Positions 42,054 through 52,108 of a stretch of 64,000 nucleotides of DNA are shown here, piece after piece (positions within the stretch are counted from its first letter, which is position 1; each line of letters begins with the position of its first letter). This DNA comes from Prorocentrum cordatum. Taxonomy: Eukaryota; Sar; Dinophyceae; Prorocentrales; Prorocentraceae. Where the stretch lies: the NCBI GenBank assembly GCA_963575745.1, contig CAUYUJ010019627.1, positions 434,164 to 498,163 on the forward strand, in the 5' to 3' direction. The translations under genes and the position numbers were made by a program. Under the pieces are notes generated by a model. That model did not search any database. It saw nothing but the letters and a program-made list of their open reading frames with translations, and was not told the DNA's origin.

Positions 42054-44726
42054 CTGCCCCTCTCTGTCTTGACGCGTCCAAGGGAGGGTGGTCGGCGGAG
42101 TGTGGGCGTGAGCCAATGGGATGTGGATCGGGGACGTGGGCGGACAGCGGTCGGTCCACCCACCCATCATCACCACCGCCACTTCAGTGGGCAGCCTCAA
42201 GCACAGGCCATCCACCCTCGTTGGACAAGCTCCCGAGCCGATCTTCGAGAATGCCGCCGCCGCTCATGGCCACAGTCTCTGCGGCGCTCTCGGCATCCAT
42301 GGGCGTCGTCTCTGGTTCTCGAGCTGAAGGCTCGTCCCTTCTGTAACTGTCAGATACGCCTTGGAGACTCGAGCTGAAGGCTTGTCCCGCCTGTGACTCC
42401 CGAGCTGAAGGCTCGCCCCGTCTGTGGCTGTCAGCTTGGGGGGCGGATGATAGACGGGAGTCGTCGGGACTACAGGGATGGCCAGGGAGCTGATTGGCAG
42501 CCGTGCCGCCGTCAACGTCCATCTGTCCATTTAAGGAATCCCGAGTACAGGCTCGTCCACTCCTGCTGTCTCGCACGGCGCCCCCCGGGCTGAAGGCCCG
42601 TCTTTGTCGGGGGGGGGCTGGTCTCCGACCGCGGGCGCTCCCTCAGCAACCCTCCCAGCTGTCGCCACGATACTGTTGCCAGGGGGGGAGCAAAGGGATA
42701 AGAGGTGGTGGCCGAAAGCCCCGTCGACTGGCAATGTGATAGCTTGAGCTCGTGCCACGCGCTGATAGGAATGAGGAGCTGTAGGAACGCCTGTCTGCTT
42801 GTCGCTGACAGAAGGAACACCTTGCCGGGAGCGCTCAGGCCCTTCGGAAGCCTCGAAACGCACCTTGGGCCCCTGGCGGCCGTTCGGGGCGATCTGGGCA
42901 GCTCCGGACTGTCCTCGGCGAGGCGCCGCTGCTGGAAAGCATCCGAGGCCGAAGACCTGCCCGGCTCGGACAGGCTCGCCCACTCTTGCTGCTTCGCGCG
43001 GCGCCCCCCGGGCTGAAGGCCCGCCTTCAGAGTGTGCAATATTGTCGTGCCCGAGGGGGGCGGCGGGCGGAAGGCGGGAGCCGTTTGGACGTCGGCTCAA
43101 GTCAGTTGGAGGGGTCGGTTGCGCGACCAGGACGGAAGCCTCCAAGGATCGACCCCCTCGCAGCTGAAGGCTGCTCCTCTCTGTCTTGACGCGTCCAAGG
43201 GAGGGCGGTCGGCGGAGTGCGGGCGTGAGCCAATGGGATGTGGATCGGGGACGTGGGCGGACGGCGGTTGGTTCACACATCCATCATCACCGCCGTCACC
43301 CCGCTGGGCAGCCTCAAGCACAGGCCATCCACCCTCGTTGGACAAGCTCCTGAGCCGATCTTCGAGTATGCCGCTGCCACCTATGGCCACAGTCTCTGCG
43401 GCGCTCTCGGCGTCCATGGGCATCGTCTCTGGTTCTCGAGCTGAAGGCTCGTCCCTTCTGTAACTGTCAGATACGCCTTGGAGACTCGAGCTGAAGGCTC
43501 GTCCCGCCTGTGACTCCCGAGCTGAAGGCTCGTCCCGTCTGTGACTGTCAGCTTGGGGGGTGGATGAAAGACGGGAGTCATCGGGATTACAGGGATGACC
43601 AGGAGGCAGATTGGCAGCCGTGCCGCCGTCAACGTCCATCTGTCCATTTAAAGAATCCCGAGCTACAGGCTCGTCCACTCCTGCTGTCTCGCACGGCGCT
43701 CCCCGGGCTGAAGGCCCGTCTTTGTCGGGCTCAGGCGCAGGCCATCCACCCTCGCCGGACAAGCTCCTGAGCCGATCTTCGAGAATGCCGCCGCCACTCA
43801 TGGCCGCAGTCTCTGCGGCGACCTCGGCATCCATGGGCATCGTCTCTGGTTCTCGAGTTGAAGGCTCGTCCCTTCTGTAACTGTCAGATACGCTTTGGAG
43901 ACTCGAGCTGAAGGCTCGTCCCGCCTGTGACTCCCGAGCTGAAGGCTCGTCCCGTCTGTGACTGTCAGCTTGGGGGGCGGATGAAAGACGGGAGTCGTCG
44001 GGATTGCAGGGGTGGCCAGGGAGCTGATTGGCAGCCGTGCCGCCGTCAACGTCCATCTGTCCATTTCAGGGATCCCGAGCTACAGGCTCGCCCACTCCTG
44101 CTGTCTCGAACGGCGCTCCCCGGGCTGAAGGCCCGTCTTGGTCGGGAGGAGGCTGGTCTCCGACCGCGGGCGCTCCCTCAGCAGCCCTCCCACCTGTCGC
44201 CGCGATGCTGTTGCCAGGGGGGGGGCAATGGGGCATGGGGTGGAGGCCGACAGCCCTGGCGACTGGCAATGTGATAGCCTGAGCTCGAGCCACGCGCTGA
44301 TAGGAACGAGGAACTCCTGCTGCTTCGCGCGGCGCTCCCCGGGCTGAAGGCCCGCCTTCTGCGCGTGCAATATTGTCGTGCCCGGGGGGGCGGCGGGCGG
44401 AAGGCGGGAGCCGTTTGGACGCCGGCTCAAGTCAGCTGGAGGGGTCGGTTGCGCGACCAGGACGGAGGCCTCCACAGACCAAGGATCCCCTCGCAGCTGG
44501 AGGCTGCTCCTCTCTGTCTTGACGCGTCCAACGGAGGGTGGTCGGCGGAGTGTGGGCGTGAGCCAATGGGATGTGGATCGGGGGCGTGGGCGGACAGCGG
44601 TCGGTCCACCCACCCATCATCACCGCCGCCACCCCACTGGGCAGCCTCAGGCGCAGGCCATCCACCCTCGTTGGACAAGCTCCTGAGCCGATCTTCGAGA
44701 ATGCCGCCGCCACTCATGGCCACAGT
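42054..44726. repeat. Segmental duplications between the 370-bp repeats
   Basis: A module occurs at about 42,060-42,560, 43,170-43,690, 43,720-44,110 and 44,500-44,710, and again at 48,180-48,620 and 49,130-49,250. It contains TTGACGCGTCCAAGG.AGGG, GTGAGCCAATGGGATGTGG, CATGGCC.CAGTCTCTGCGG and GTCAACGTCCATCTGTCC. A second module (GTCGCCACGATACTGTTGCC with GGCAATGTGATAGC) alternates with it. Minus-strand frames up to about 320 codons exist, but copy spacing is not a multiple of three. I do not call genes. Confidence 0.7.
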
Positions 44727-45093
44727 CAACCCAGGGATAAGGCTGCCCGCTGGAGGGCCGTGTCACGGCCACACCAGGAGAAGCCAGAGTGAATTAGGGT
44801 GCGGTTCTGGACAGTGACGAGGCGAAGCCATCCTTGCGTCGGTCACAGAGCCGCGAGGCCGGGGGGCGAAGTCCGACAGGGCCAGAGGTGAAAACAACTA
44901 CAGCGGGGCCAGGGGCCAACTATGGCCTGCACGCAACACGCCCCAGCGCTGCCATGCAGACGGCATTGCTGGTAAACACACTTGGGTCCAAAGGCAGGAA
45001 GTGCGTGTACCAGGGAGGGCGGCAGAAGGCCGCCACACGAGTAATGTAACCCAGGGAGGCAGCGGCTGCACAGAGTGTGGAAAACGGACGCTG
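44727..45093 (+). repeat. About 370-bp direct repeat, copy 2
   Basis: Near-identical to 41,681-42,053, 3.05 kb away, and ends in AACGGACGCTGCCC. It abuts the 3' end of the coding segment at 45,104. Together the two copies bracket the duplicated region like long terminal repeats, but no TG..CA ends, primer site or polymerase frame were seen. Confidence 0.85.
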
Positions 45094-45103
45094 CCCTTGA
45101 AAC

Positions 45104-46651
45104 TTAGGTGACGACCTTCCACTGTTTCTGGTCCTTCCTGGGTGCGCGGCGATCAGCGTGGCCCTTCGCCGCCTGGCGCCCCCTGCCCGCGCCGTCACTT
45201 CCACCCAGGTACTGAAGCCGCAACTGCGCCCAGTCAACGCCGAGGTCCAGCGCGTCGTCCATGGCCCGCACGTCGCAGTTATGGCTGCGGAAGGAGGACA
45301 GGAAATTGACGCGCGTTTGCTGGTCGTGCCGCCGCGGGTCGAGCTCGCCTTTGCTGCCAGGCATGGCGTGCTGCTGGGCGAACGCGTGCCAGGCGCCTGT
45401 GAACCTCGCTCCCAGGGTGACCTGAAGCCGCTTTATCGTCTTGCCAGGTGTCTCCCCGGGGGGGTCCCACTGGACGCCGCCGATCTTAGCTTTATATAGC
45501 TGCTGTCCCGTGTCTGGGTCTAAAGGTTCTGGACAGTGACGCGCGGCGGGGCCCGCTACCAGGGGCGGGGTGGTCAGCGGCTGGTCCTCGGCGCGGCGCC
45601 TGCTGCTGCTTCTGCGGCTGCTGCTGCCGCGCCCGCCGCCTGCCGTCTGCCGCCCGCCAGACCCGCCAGCGCGGTCGGCGTCGCTACGGGCCAGGTTTGG
45701 GCCCAGGGGCGGCGGGGAGGCTGGAGGGTCGCCAGTCACAGAGGCTAGGCAGGGCGTCCACCCGCTGCCACGAGGCCGCTCTGGGCGAACGTTCCAGCCG
45801 CGCTGCCGTTGTTCCTCGGCGCTCGAGCTCGCGCCATTGCCAGGGAGGGAAGGGCCAGGGCAAGTAGTGTCAGCCAGGGGGGTGTGGCGGTGGGTGGTGG
45901 CCTGTTCCTGTTCTTGCCCATGCTCCCATTCCTGTGCTGGCGCCATTTCCGCGCCCTCCCCGTGGGCGGCCGGCAGCTCCTGCTCCTCGGGCTCTTCCGG
46001 CTCCTGCTCCGCATGCTGCTCACGTTCGCTGCTCTGCGACTGTTCCGACTGGTTGGGCCCGCCGCCGGCGTCGTCTATGGCTTCGCGAGGCGCGGCGGCT
46101 ACTGGGGCACGGAAGCCTGGCGGGGACTTGCGGGTTGGCGCGGGCCGCGCGGTTGGCCGCCAGGTAAAGGCCGAGTCGCCTCCAGCAGCTGGGGCGGAGA
46201 GGAACGCTGCACTGTGGTAAGCGGGGGCAGGCCCCTCCCGTTGGCGCTCGCCTTCAGACCCGCGCCCGCCCTCGTCCACGAGCGCGCCCCCAGATGTCGC
46301 AGCGTGACTTTCGCCATGTGTGGGAGTGCTGCGGGTCGCACCTGGCCCCGGCACGTTGTCAGACACCGTTTCTTTAGCCAGGACGGGAGTCGCCTTCCTC
46401 AGCGTGGTCTGGCCTTCGGGAGGGAGTGGCTGCGGTTCGCTGTCCGTTCGGGCGGATTCGCCGACAGGGGAACGTGGGCGAATGGGCGCGAAGGGACTTC
46501 CCTCGACAAGCTGGCGGATGGCCTCGATGTCCTGTCTATGCAAGGCATGTTCGTGGTTCGCCAGCGAGGGGTCGTCGAGAGCGCCACTGGCGGCGGCGGG
46601 CGGAGTCGCAGCGGGGCGTTGTTGGGTCTCGCCGCCAACCAGATGCATCAA
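45104..46651 (-). CDS. Coding segment inside the 11.3-kb interval, unknown protein
   Basis: A 515-codon minus-strand frame. An ATG near 46,648 (MHLVGGETQQRP) opens it, or an acceptor just upstream. It closes at a stop at 45,104, but AAG|GTCGTC at 45,116/45,115 would be a good phase-0 donor. The first 350 residues are low-complexity Pro/Glu/Gln/Arg (QEWEHGQEQEQATTHRHTPL). The last 130 look globular (KTIKRLQVTLGARFTGAWHA, DPRRHDQQTRVNFLSSFRSH, DDALDLGVDWAQLRLQYLGG). It sits between exons 52,078-50,708 and 39,420-38,416 on the same strand. It is either an additional internal exon (phases allow it) or a nested gene. No domain is named. Confidence 0.55.
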   Translation of the reverse strand: MMHLVGGETQQRPAATPPAAASGALDDPSLANHEHALHRQDIEAIRQLVEGSPFAPIRPRSPVGESARTDSEPQPLPPEGQTTLRKATPVLAKETVSDNVPGPGATRSTPTHGESHAATSGGALVDEGGRGSEGERQREGPAPAYHSAAFLSAPAAGGDSAFTWRPTARPAPTRKSPPGFRAPVAAAPREAIDDAGGGPNQSEQSQSSEREQHAEQEPEEPEEQELPAAHGEGAEMAPAQEWEHGQEQEQATTHRHTPLADTTCPGPSLPGNGASSSAEEQRQRGWNVRPERPRGSGWTPCLASVTGDPPASPPPLGPNLARSDADRAGGSGGRQTAGGGRGSSSRRSSSRRRAEDQPLTTPPLVAGPAARHCPEPLDPDTGQQLYKAKIGGVQWDPPGETPGKTIKRLQVTLGARFTGAWHAFAQQHAMPGSKGELDPRRHDQQTRVNFLSSFRSHNCDVRAMDDALDLGVDWAQLRLQYLGGSDGAGRGRQAAKGHADRRAPRKDQKQWKVVT

Positions 46652-47200
46652 CAGCCCCAGGCTTTGCTAGTAATGGGCTCCGCATCGGCCGTCGGCCACG
46701 GGGATGGCCTCGGAGGCGCTGGCTGGAGGGTCGGTGCCGATCGCAGACACACGCCCGTCTGTGGCCCGCGCGCACCTCCAGGAGTCGAGCGAAACCTCCA
46801 GTCGTGAGCGCCAAGGGCCGCTGTCAGTCACACTTTCGCGCAATCCCACGACGCGAGAACTGTGACAACTGACGGCCGCACTTGGATTTACGATCTCCTG
46901 GCTGTTTGCAGCGCGCGGAATGTCTCCGATTTCCGCAGTGCCGTCCGCGGCATTCCGAACTGTCGTCGCGATGCTGTTGCCAGGAGAGTGCGCCATTTCG
47001 GGCGCATATTCGGCGTCCGCCAAGACTCTGCTCCCAGGGCGCTGGTAGGAGTGAGGGGGCGCAATTTCGGCCGCATCTTCCGCCTCAACAGCGAGACCGC
47101 CCCCGGGACGCTAGGGGTTGCAGGAACCTCTGCGTGGTTGTCTCCTGGAGGGGAAGGCACCGGCGCGCTGCGGCCGACGACCGCCTGTTCGGTCTGTAGC
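46652..47200. other. 5' flank of the 45.1-46.65 kb segment
   Basis: Contains one early, diverged copy of the 356-bp unit (GTCGCGATGCTGTTGCCAGG at about 46,965). No separate gene. Confidence 0.35.
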
Positions 47201-47900
47201 GCTCCCAGGGGACTACCGCAGCTGAAGGCCGCGCACTCCAGCGTGAACTCCTGACTCTCTATGCTGCGAAGAGGCTCGAGATATCCTCCACCATCCGCTC
47301 GGAGAAACGTCGTGGACCTCCTCTCGGGAGGAGGCTGGTCTCCGAGCGCAGGCGCGCCTTCTACGGCATTCCCGACAGTCGCCACGATACTGTTGCCAGG
47401 GGGGGCGCAATTTCGGCCACATCTTCCGCCTCAACAACGAGACCGCCCCCGGGGCGCTGATAGGAGTGAGGGTTTGTAGGAGCGCCTGCTTGATTGTCTC
47501 CTGGAGGGGAAGGCACCGGCGCGCCATGGCTGACGACCGCCTGTTCGGTCTGTAGCTCCCCCAGGGGGCTACTGCAGCTGAAGGCCGCGCGCTCCAGCGT
47601 GAACTCCTGACTCTCTATGCTGCGAGGAAGCTCGAGATATCCTCCATCATCCGCTTGGGGAGGCGTCGTGGACCTCCATTCGTGAGGAGGCCGGTCTCCG
47701 AGCGCGCGCGCGCCCTCTGCGGCGTTCCCGACCGTCGCCACGATACTGTTGCCAGGGGGGGCGCAATTTCGGCCACATCTTCCGCCTCAACAACGAGACC
47801 GCCCCCAGGACGCTGATAGGATTGAGGGGCTGCAGGAACGCCTGCATGGCTGTCTCCTGGACGGGAAGGCACCGGCGCGCTGTGGCTGACGACCACCTAT
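47020..47900 (+). repeat. 356-bp tandem repeat
   Basis: GTCGCCACGATACTGTTGCC at about 47,379 and 47,735 marks a 356-bp period, with a diverged copy at about 46,965. Each unit has GCGCAATTTCGGCC, CTCAACAACGAGACCGCCCC, GGGAAGGCACCGGCGCG and a GCAGCTGAAGGCCGCGC hairpin relative. 356 is not divisible by 3, so the unit cannot keep a reading frame. Confidence 0.85.
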
Positions 47901-49500
47901 TCGGTTTGTGGCTCTCCCAGGGGACTATTGCAGCTGAAGGCCGCGCGTTCCTGTGTGAACTCCTGATTCTCTACGCTGAAAGGAGGCTCGAGATATCCCC
48001 CCTCCCGGGCTACAGGCTCGCCCACTCTTTCTGCTTCGCGCGGCGCTCCCTGGGCTGAAGGCCCGCCTTCTGAGTGTGCAATATTGTCGTGCCCGAGGGA
48101 GGCGGCGGGCGGAAGGCGGGAACCGTTTGGACGTCGGCTCAAGTCAGCTGGAGGGGTCGGTTGCGCGACCAGGACGGAGGCCTCCACAGTCAAAGGATCG
48201 ACCCCCTCGCAGCTGAAGGCTGCTCCTCTCTGTCTTGACGCGTCCAAGGGAGGGTGGTCGGCGGAGTGTGGGCGTGAGCCAATGGGATGTGGATCGGGGA
48301 CGTGGGCGGACAGCGGTCGGTCCGCCGCCGCCACTCATGGCCGCAGTCTCTGCGGCGCTCTCGGAATCCATGGGCGTCGTCTCTGGTTCTCGAGCTGAAG
48401 GCTCGCCCCTTCTGTAACTGTCAGATGCGCCCTGGAGACTCGAGCTGAAGGCTCGTCCCGCCTGTGACTCCCGAGCTGAAGGCTCGCCCCGTCTGTGGCT
48501 GTCAGCTTGGGGGGCGGATGAAAGACGGGAGTCCTCGGGATTACGGGGATGGCCAGAGAGCTGATTGGCAGCCGTGCCGCCGTCAACGTCCATCTGTCCA
48601 TTTAAAGAATCCCGAACTACAGGCTCGTCCACTCTTGCTGTCTCGCACGGCTCTCCCCAGGCTGAAGGCCCGTCTTTGCCGGTAGGGGGCTGGTCTCCGA
48701 CCGCGGGCGCTCCCTCAGCAGCCCTCCCGCCTGTCGCCGCGATACTGTTGCCAGGGGAGGAGCAATGGGATATGAGGTGGTGGCCGACAGCCCCGGCGAC
48801 TGGCAATGTGATAGCTTGAGCTCGTGCCGCACGATGATAGGAATGAGGAGCTGTAGGAACGCCTGTCTGCCTGTCTCCGCATCCGAGGCTGAAGACCTGC
48901 CCGGCTCGGACAGGCTCGTCCACTCTTGCTGCTTCGCGCGGCTCTCCCCGGGCTGAAGGCCCGCCTTCCGAGTGTACAGTATTGTCGTGCCCGAGGGGGG
49001 CGGCGGGCGGAAGGCGGGAGTCGTTTGGACGTCGGCTCAAGTCAGCTGGAGGGGTCGGTTGCGCGACCAGGACGGAGGCCTCCACAGTCAAAGGAACGAC
49101 CCCCTCGCAGCTGAAGGCTGCCCTTCTCGGTCTTGACGCGTCCAAGGGAGGGTGGTCGGCGGAGTGTGGGCGTGAGCCATGGCCAGGGAGCTGATTGGCA
49201 GCCGTGCCGCCGTCAACGTCCATCTGTCCATTTAAAGACTACAGGCTCGTCCACTCCTGCTGTCTCGCACGGCGCTCCCCGGGCTGAAGGCCCGTCTTCG
49301 TAGGGGGGAGGCTAGTATCCGACCGCGGGCGCTCCCTCAGCAGCCCTCCCACCTGTCGCCACGATACTGTTGTCAGGGGGGGAGCAATGGGATATGAGGT
49401 GGTGGCCGACAGCCCCGGCGACTGGCAATGTGATAGCTTAAGCTCGTGCCGCACGATGATAGGAATGAGGAGCTGTAGGAGCGCCTGTCTGCCTGTCTCT
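47901..49500. repeat. Further copies of the 42-44 kb modules
   Basis: Modules at 48,000-48,620, 48,630-48,960 and 48,960-49,440 repeat the 42-44.4 kb organisation with deletions. For example, the CAATGGGATGTGGATCGGGG part is missing at 49,175. No gene called. Confidence 0.7.
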
Positions 49501-50670
49501 GACAGAGTCGTTGTCGGCGTCTAAGTCGTCGACTTCGGCGTCGTCGGCGTCGGCGTCGGCGTCGGCGTCGTCGTCGGCTTTGGCGTCGGCCTCAATCGTT
49601 AGGTGGTCGCCGTCATGGTCGTCGTTGTCGGCGTCTCTGTCGTCGTCGACGTCGTCGCCGTCGGCGTCGGCGTCGGCGCCGGCGTCGGCCTCGGCTTCGG
49701 CATCGGCCTCGACGACGTCGTCGGCCGCGGCCGCGGCGGCGCCAGCCGCGGCGAGCCCAAGCGCGGCCGCGCGAGCCACGGCGGCCGCGGCGCCGGCCGC
49801 GTGGCCCGCTGCCGCGGGCGGGCGGCCGCTTCCGCCACGGCCGCTGCGGCGGCGGCGGCGGCGGCCGCCGCGGCGCCGGCGCCGCGGGGCGGGCGGCGGC
49901 GGGAGGCGGCCGCGGCGGCCGCCGCCGGCGGCCACGGCGGCGGCGCCGCGGCGGCGGCGCCCGTGGCTCCCCCGGAGGCGGCGGCGCCCGCGGCGGCCGG
50001 CGGCGCCGGCAGCGCGGCGGCGCCAGCGGCGCCCGCGGCGCCCGCGGCGCGGCGCGGCGGCGGCAAGCAGCGGGGCCTCGGACGCCCGGGCGGCCGCAGG
50101 AGGCCTCCTGGCCGCAGCCGCGCAACGCGGCAGCAGCGTCGCGGCCGCGGCGGCGGCTCTGCGCGCGCGCCCCTGCCTCGGCGTGGCCACGCGGCGGCCG
50201 CGGCGGCAGTCGCCGTCCGCCGGCCGCCGCGGGGGGGCGGCAGCGCCGGCGGCGCCGGCCCGCAGCAGTTCATCCGCGGCGGCGGAAGCGTCGGGCGCGG
50301 GCCGCGGCGTGGCCTCGGCAGCCGCGCCCTAGCAGCCGCGGCGGCGCCCGCGGCGCCGCCAGCGCCAGGGCCTCCAGCCGTCGGAGGCCGAAGGCCGGGG
50401 GCCGGGGCGGCGCCGACGAAACGGGCGGCGGCCGCACGCCGTTGCCGACGCCGGCGAGCCGCCGGCGAGGGCGCAGCGGCGGCGGCGGGGCCGCGGCCAG
50501 GCGCGCGGCCGGCCGCCAGGCCAGCGGGCGCCGCCATGGCGCAGGGGAGGCGCAGGTCAGGAGGAGGGCGCCCCCATCCCGACCTGCCCCGGGCAGCGCG
50601 CCGGGGGGGCGCAGGCGAGGCCGGCTCGGCTCGGTCTCGAGCCAGAGCGGCCTTGAGCCAGGGGGGGGCT
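49500..50670. repeat. Extreme-GC GCGGCG tract
   Basis: GTCGGCGTCGGC at 49,510-49,700 grades into about 900 bp almost entirely of GCGGCC/GGCGGC/GCCGCGG. Ala/Arg/Gly/Pro frames of 170-390 codons are open on both strands and are compositional. It lies just inside the left end of the 11.3-kb intron. Confidence 0.9.
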
Positions 50671-50671
50671 A

Positions 50672-50707
50672 CGGGGCTGGTGGGGACACGCGAAGCGTCA
50701 ATAATTC
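50672..50707 (-). other. Intron left end with introner terminus and GA donor
   Basis: Directly after the coding codons ..CATGCAACA the minus strand reads GAATTATTGACGCTTCGCG, then TGTCCCCACCAGCCC. This is the introner left terminus. The usual next sequence (ATCCAGAAACGATGCCC) is absent and GC-rich DNA follows. Compare GTATTCTTGACGCTTCGCG at the other exon end of the same gene (53,242): same 13-nt spacing, but GA replaces GT. Confidence 0.65.
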
Positions 50708-52078
50708 TGTTGCATGTTTGCCGTCAGCGGCGTCTTGGAGCTTCTCCGCATCAGTGCGATTCAACCATGCCTCTTTGACGGCTACAGGGTCGGTGATTTT
50801 CTGCCTCCACATTCTGGACACATGGCTCCTCCAAGCGCCGCCACCCCCAGTTCGTCTAGGTTGTTTCCGTGCTGGTGGCTGCTCCGCTTCATCTCCCGCG
50901 TCGTCGGCAGCAGTGTCGTGCGTGTCGGGCGGACGTGCTTGAGGGGGGCGCCATGGATTAACCTCTGCATTGCGTCGTTTGTGTTGCTGCTGTACTGACC
51001 GAGCAGACACGTCGAAGAAGTTCGGGCGATGCGTCTGCGTGCCGAGCCTCGTGATAATGCGCCTGGCCCACGCGTGCATGCATTCCACTGATGCTGTATC
51101 TGTATACCCTAAAAGCAAAATCAGCAGCAACACCATCTTTGCATCTTCTGATTCGATGTCCCAAGTCGTGAGGAACTCGCGGGTCCATGGATCTAACAAA
51201 CACGGCGTGCGCGCATACATCGTTTTCAATTCTGAGCAAAGGCTGGGATCCAACAAAGTCACGAAAATCTTGAAATGAGGCCGAGCGTGATCGACGCCAA
51301 GAACACGAGCGTATTCGGCTGCTTGTTTGGATGCTGTCCTGAAGGCGAGGCATCTGAACGACATCGTGCACTCTTCGATGGGTACCAACCTCCATATCGC
51401 AGACTTTTCCATGAGCATTCTCACATGACGGTCATACTCCATGTCCAACTGGCCGCGCGCAGAAACGAGGATGCGATAATCACGGGCGCTGATGCCCTTG
51501 AACTTATCAATGCTGGACAACAGGTTTTGTTTCCGATCCCACCGTGCACTGCCAATCACAAGTTGTTTGCGGAGCACTGCCATCGCTGGCTCTATGATAC
51601 AACGGATGAGGATGAGGTCGGCCAGTGCTTTCCCAGGTCGTTGCTTAAGAAGCCACGCTTCTGCCATTCTCCTTGTTTTAGCATTCTGCTCAGCGAACTG
51701 GTCATCTGCAGGGGCTGGCTTGCCACCGAGGCCGCTCGACGAGGCGGCGCCGCATTGATCGTCTGCGTCAGCAGTGTCATCCATGGCGTCACAAATCGCA
51801 CCTCCAAAGCCACTCACATCCTCGCCTTGGTTATCCGAAATTGGTAGCATCGGCATCGGAGCAGCGGCGTCGCGCCCGTCGCCCGCTGCAGCAGGGCGGC
51901 GAGCACCAGCCTTCACAAGCCACAGCGCAAACGTTCTCGATAACAACCGATGGCAACACTCAAGCAGCCCTGAATCTGAGATGGCCTTGTCGTTACCAGT
52001 CCACTTCTTCCTATTGTATATGTGACATTGGCGGCACAAGGCGAGGCATATGCCACGCGACGCCACCTTGGCAAGTGT
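50708..52078 (-). CDS. Internal exon of long gene, unknown protein
   Basis: Minus strand, 457 codons, phase 0 at both ends if the acceptor is GAAAGAG|ACACTTG (52,078) and the donor ACA|GAATTA (50,708). The frame is also open across FVPFGCTTPKE up to the right end of element C, so the exon may begin at 52,108 instead. Features in order: CLALCRQCHIYNRKKWTG (Cys-rich), an acidic linker (DAMDDTADADDQCGA), two helical blocks (KALADLILIRCIIEPAMAVL, HVRMLMEKSAIWRLVPIEEC), a hydrophobic segment (KMVLLLILLLGYTD) followed by CMHAWARRIITRLGTQTHRP. A basic, Pro-rich linker leads to GGGGAWRSHVSRMWRQKI ... AWLNRTDAEKLQDA, faintly HMG-box-like. From memory this order resembles a large uncharacterised dinoflagellate family; not verified. 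Confidence 0.8.
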
Positions 52079-52108
52079 CTCTTTCGGCGTCGTGCACCCG
52101 AACGGGAC

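Larger units (their letters stand above)
41650..49300. repeat. Field of short covarying hairpins (stem-TGAAG-stem)
   Basis: Dozens of hairpins have different stems around one loop. Examples are CGGC-TGAAG-GCCG (41,654), GGCGGC-AGAAG-GCCGCC (41,972), GCAGC-TGAAG-GCTGC (42,013 and 43,160), GAGC-TGAAG-GCTC (42,321; 42,402), CGGGC-TGAAG-GCCCG (42,586) and CGAGC-TACAG-GCTCG (about 43,670). Stem changes are compensated on both sides while the loop stays. They are embedded in larger duplicated segments. On the minus strand they translate as repeated SAR or AFSCE/FSSS pieces, but frames are broken by indels and non-triplet periods. Confidence 0.75.

Noticed and set aside
42184-44613. Minus-strand repetitive protein gene (repeated DEPSARE, RAFSSSLQ segments)
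   Set aside because: Copies are out of frame with one another (for example a 356-bp period), and the frames are broken wherever modules meet; the hairpin repeat explains the peptide pattern.
41681-45093. LTR retrotransposon
   Set aside because: Direct repeats are present but no gag/pol frame, primer-binding site, polypurine tract or TG..CA ends were visible.
49438-50778. Ala/Arg/Gly-rich proteins of 170-390 codons on both strands
   Set aside because: The DNA is almost pure GCGGCC; stop codons are absent for compositional reasons.
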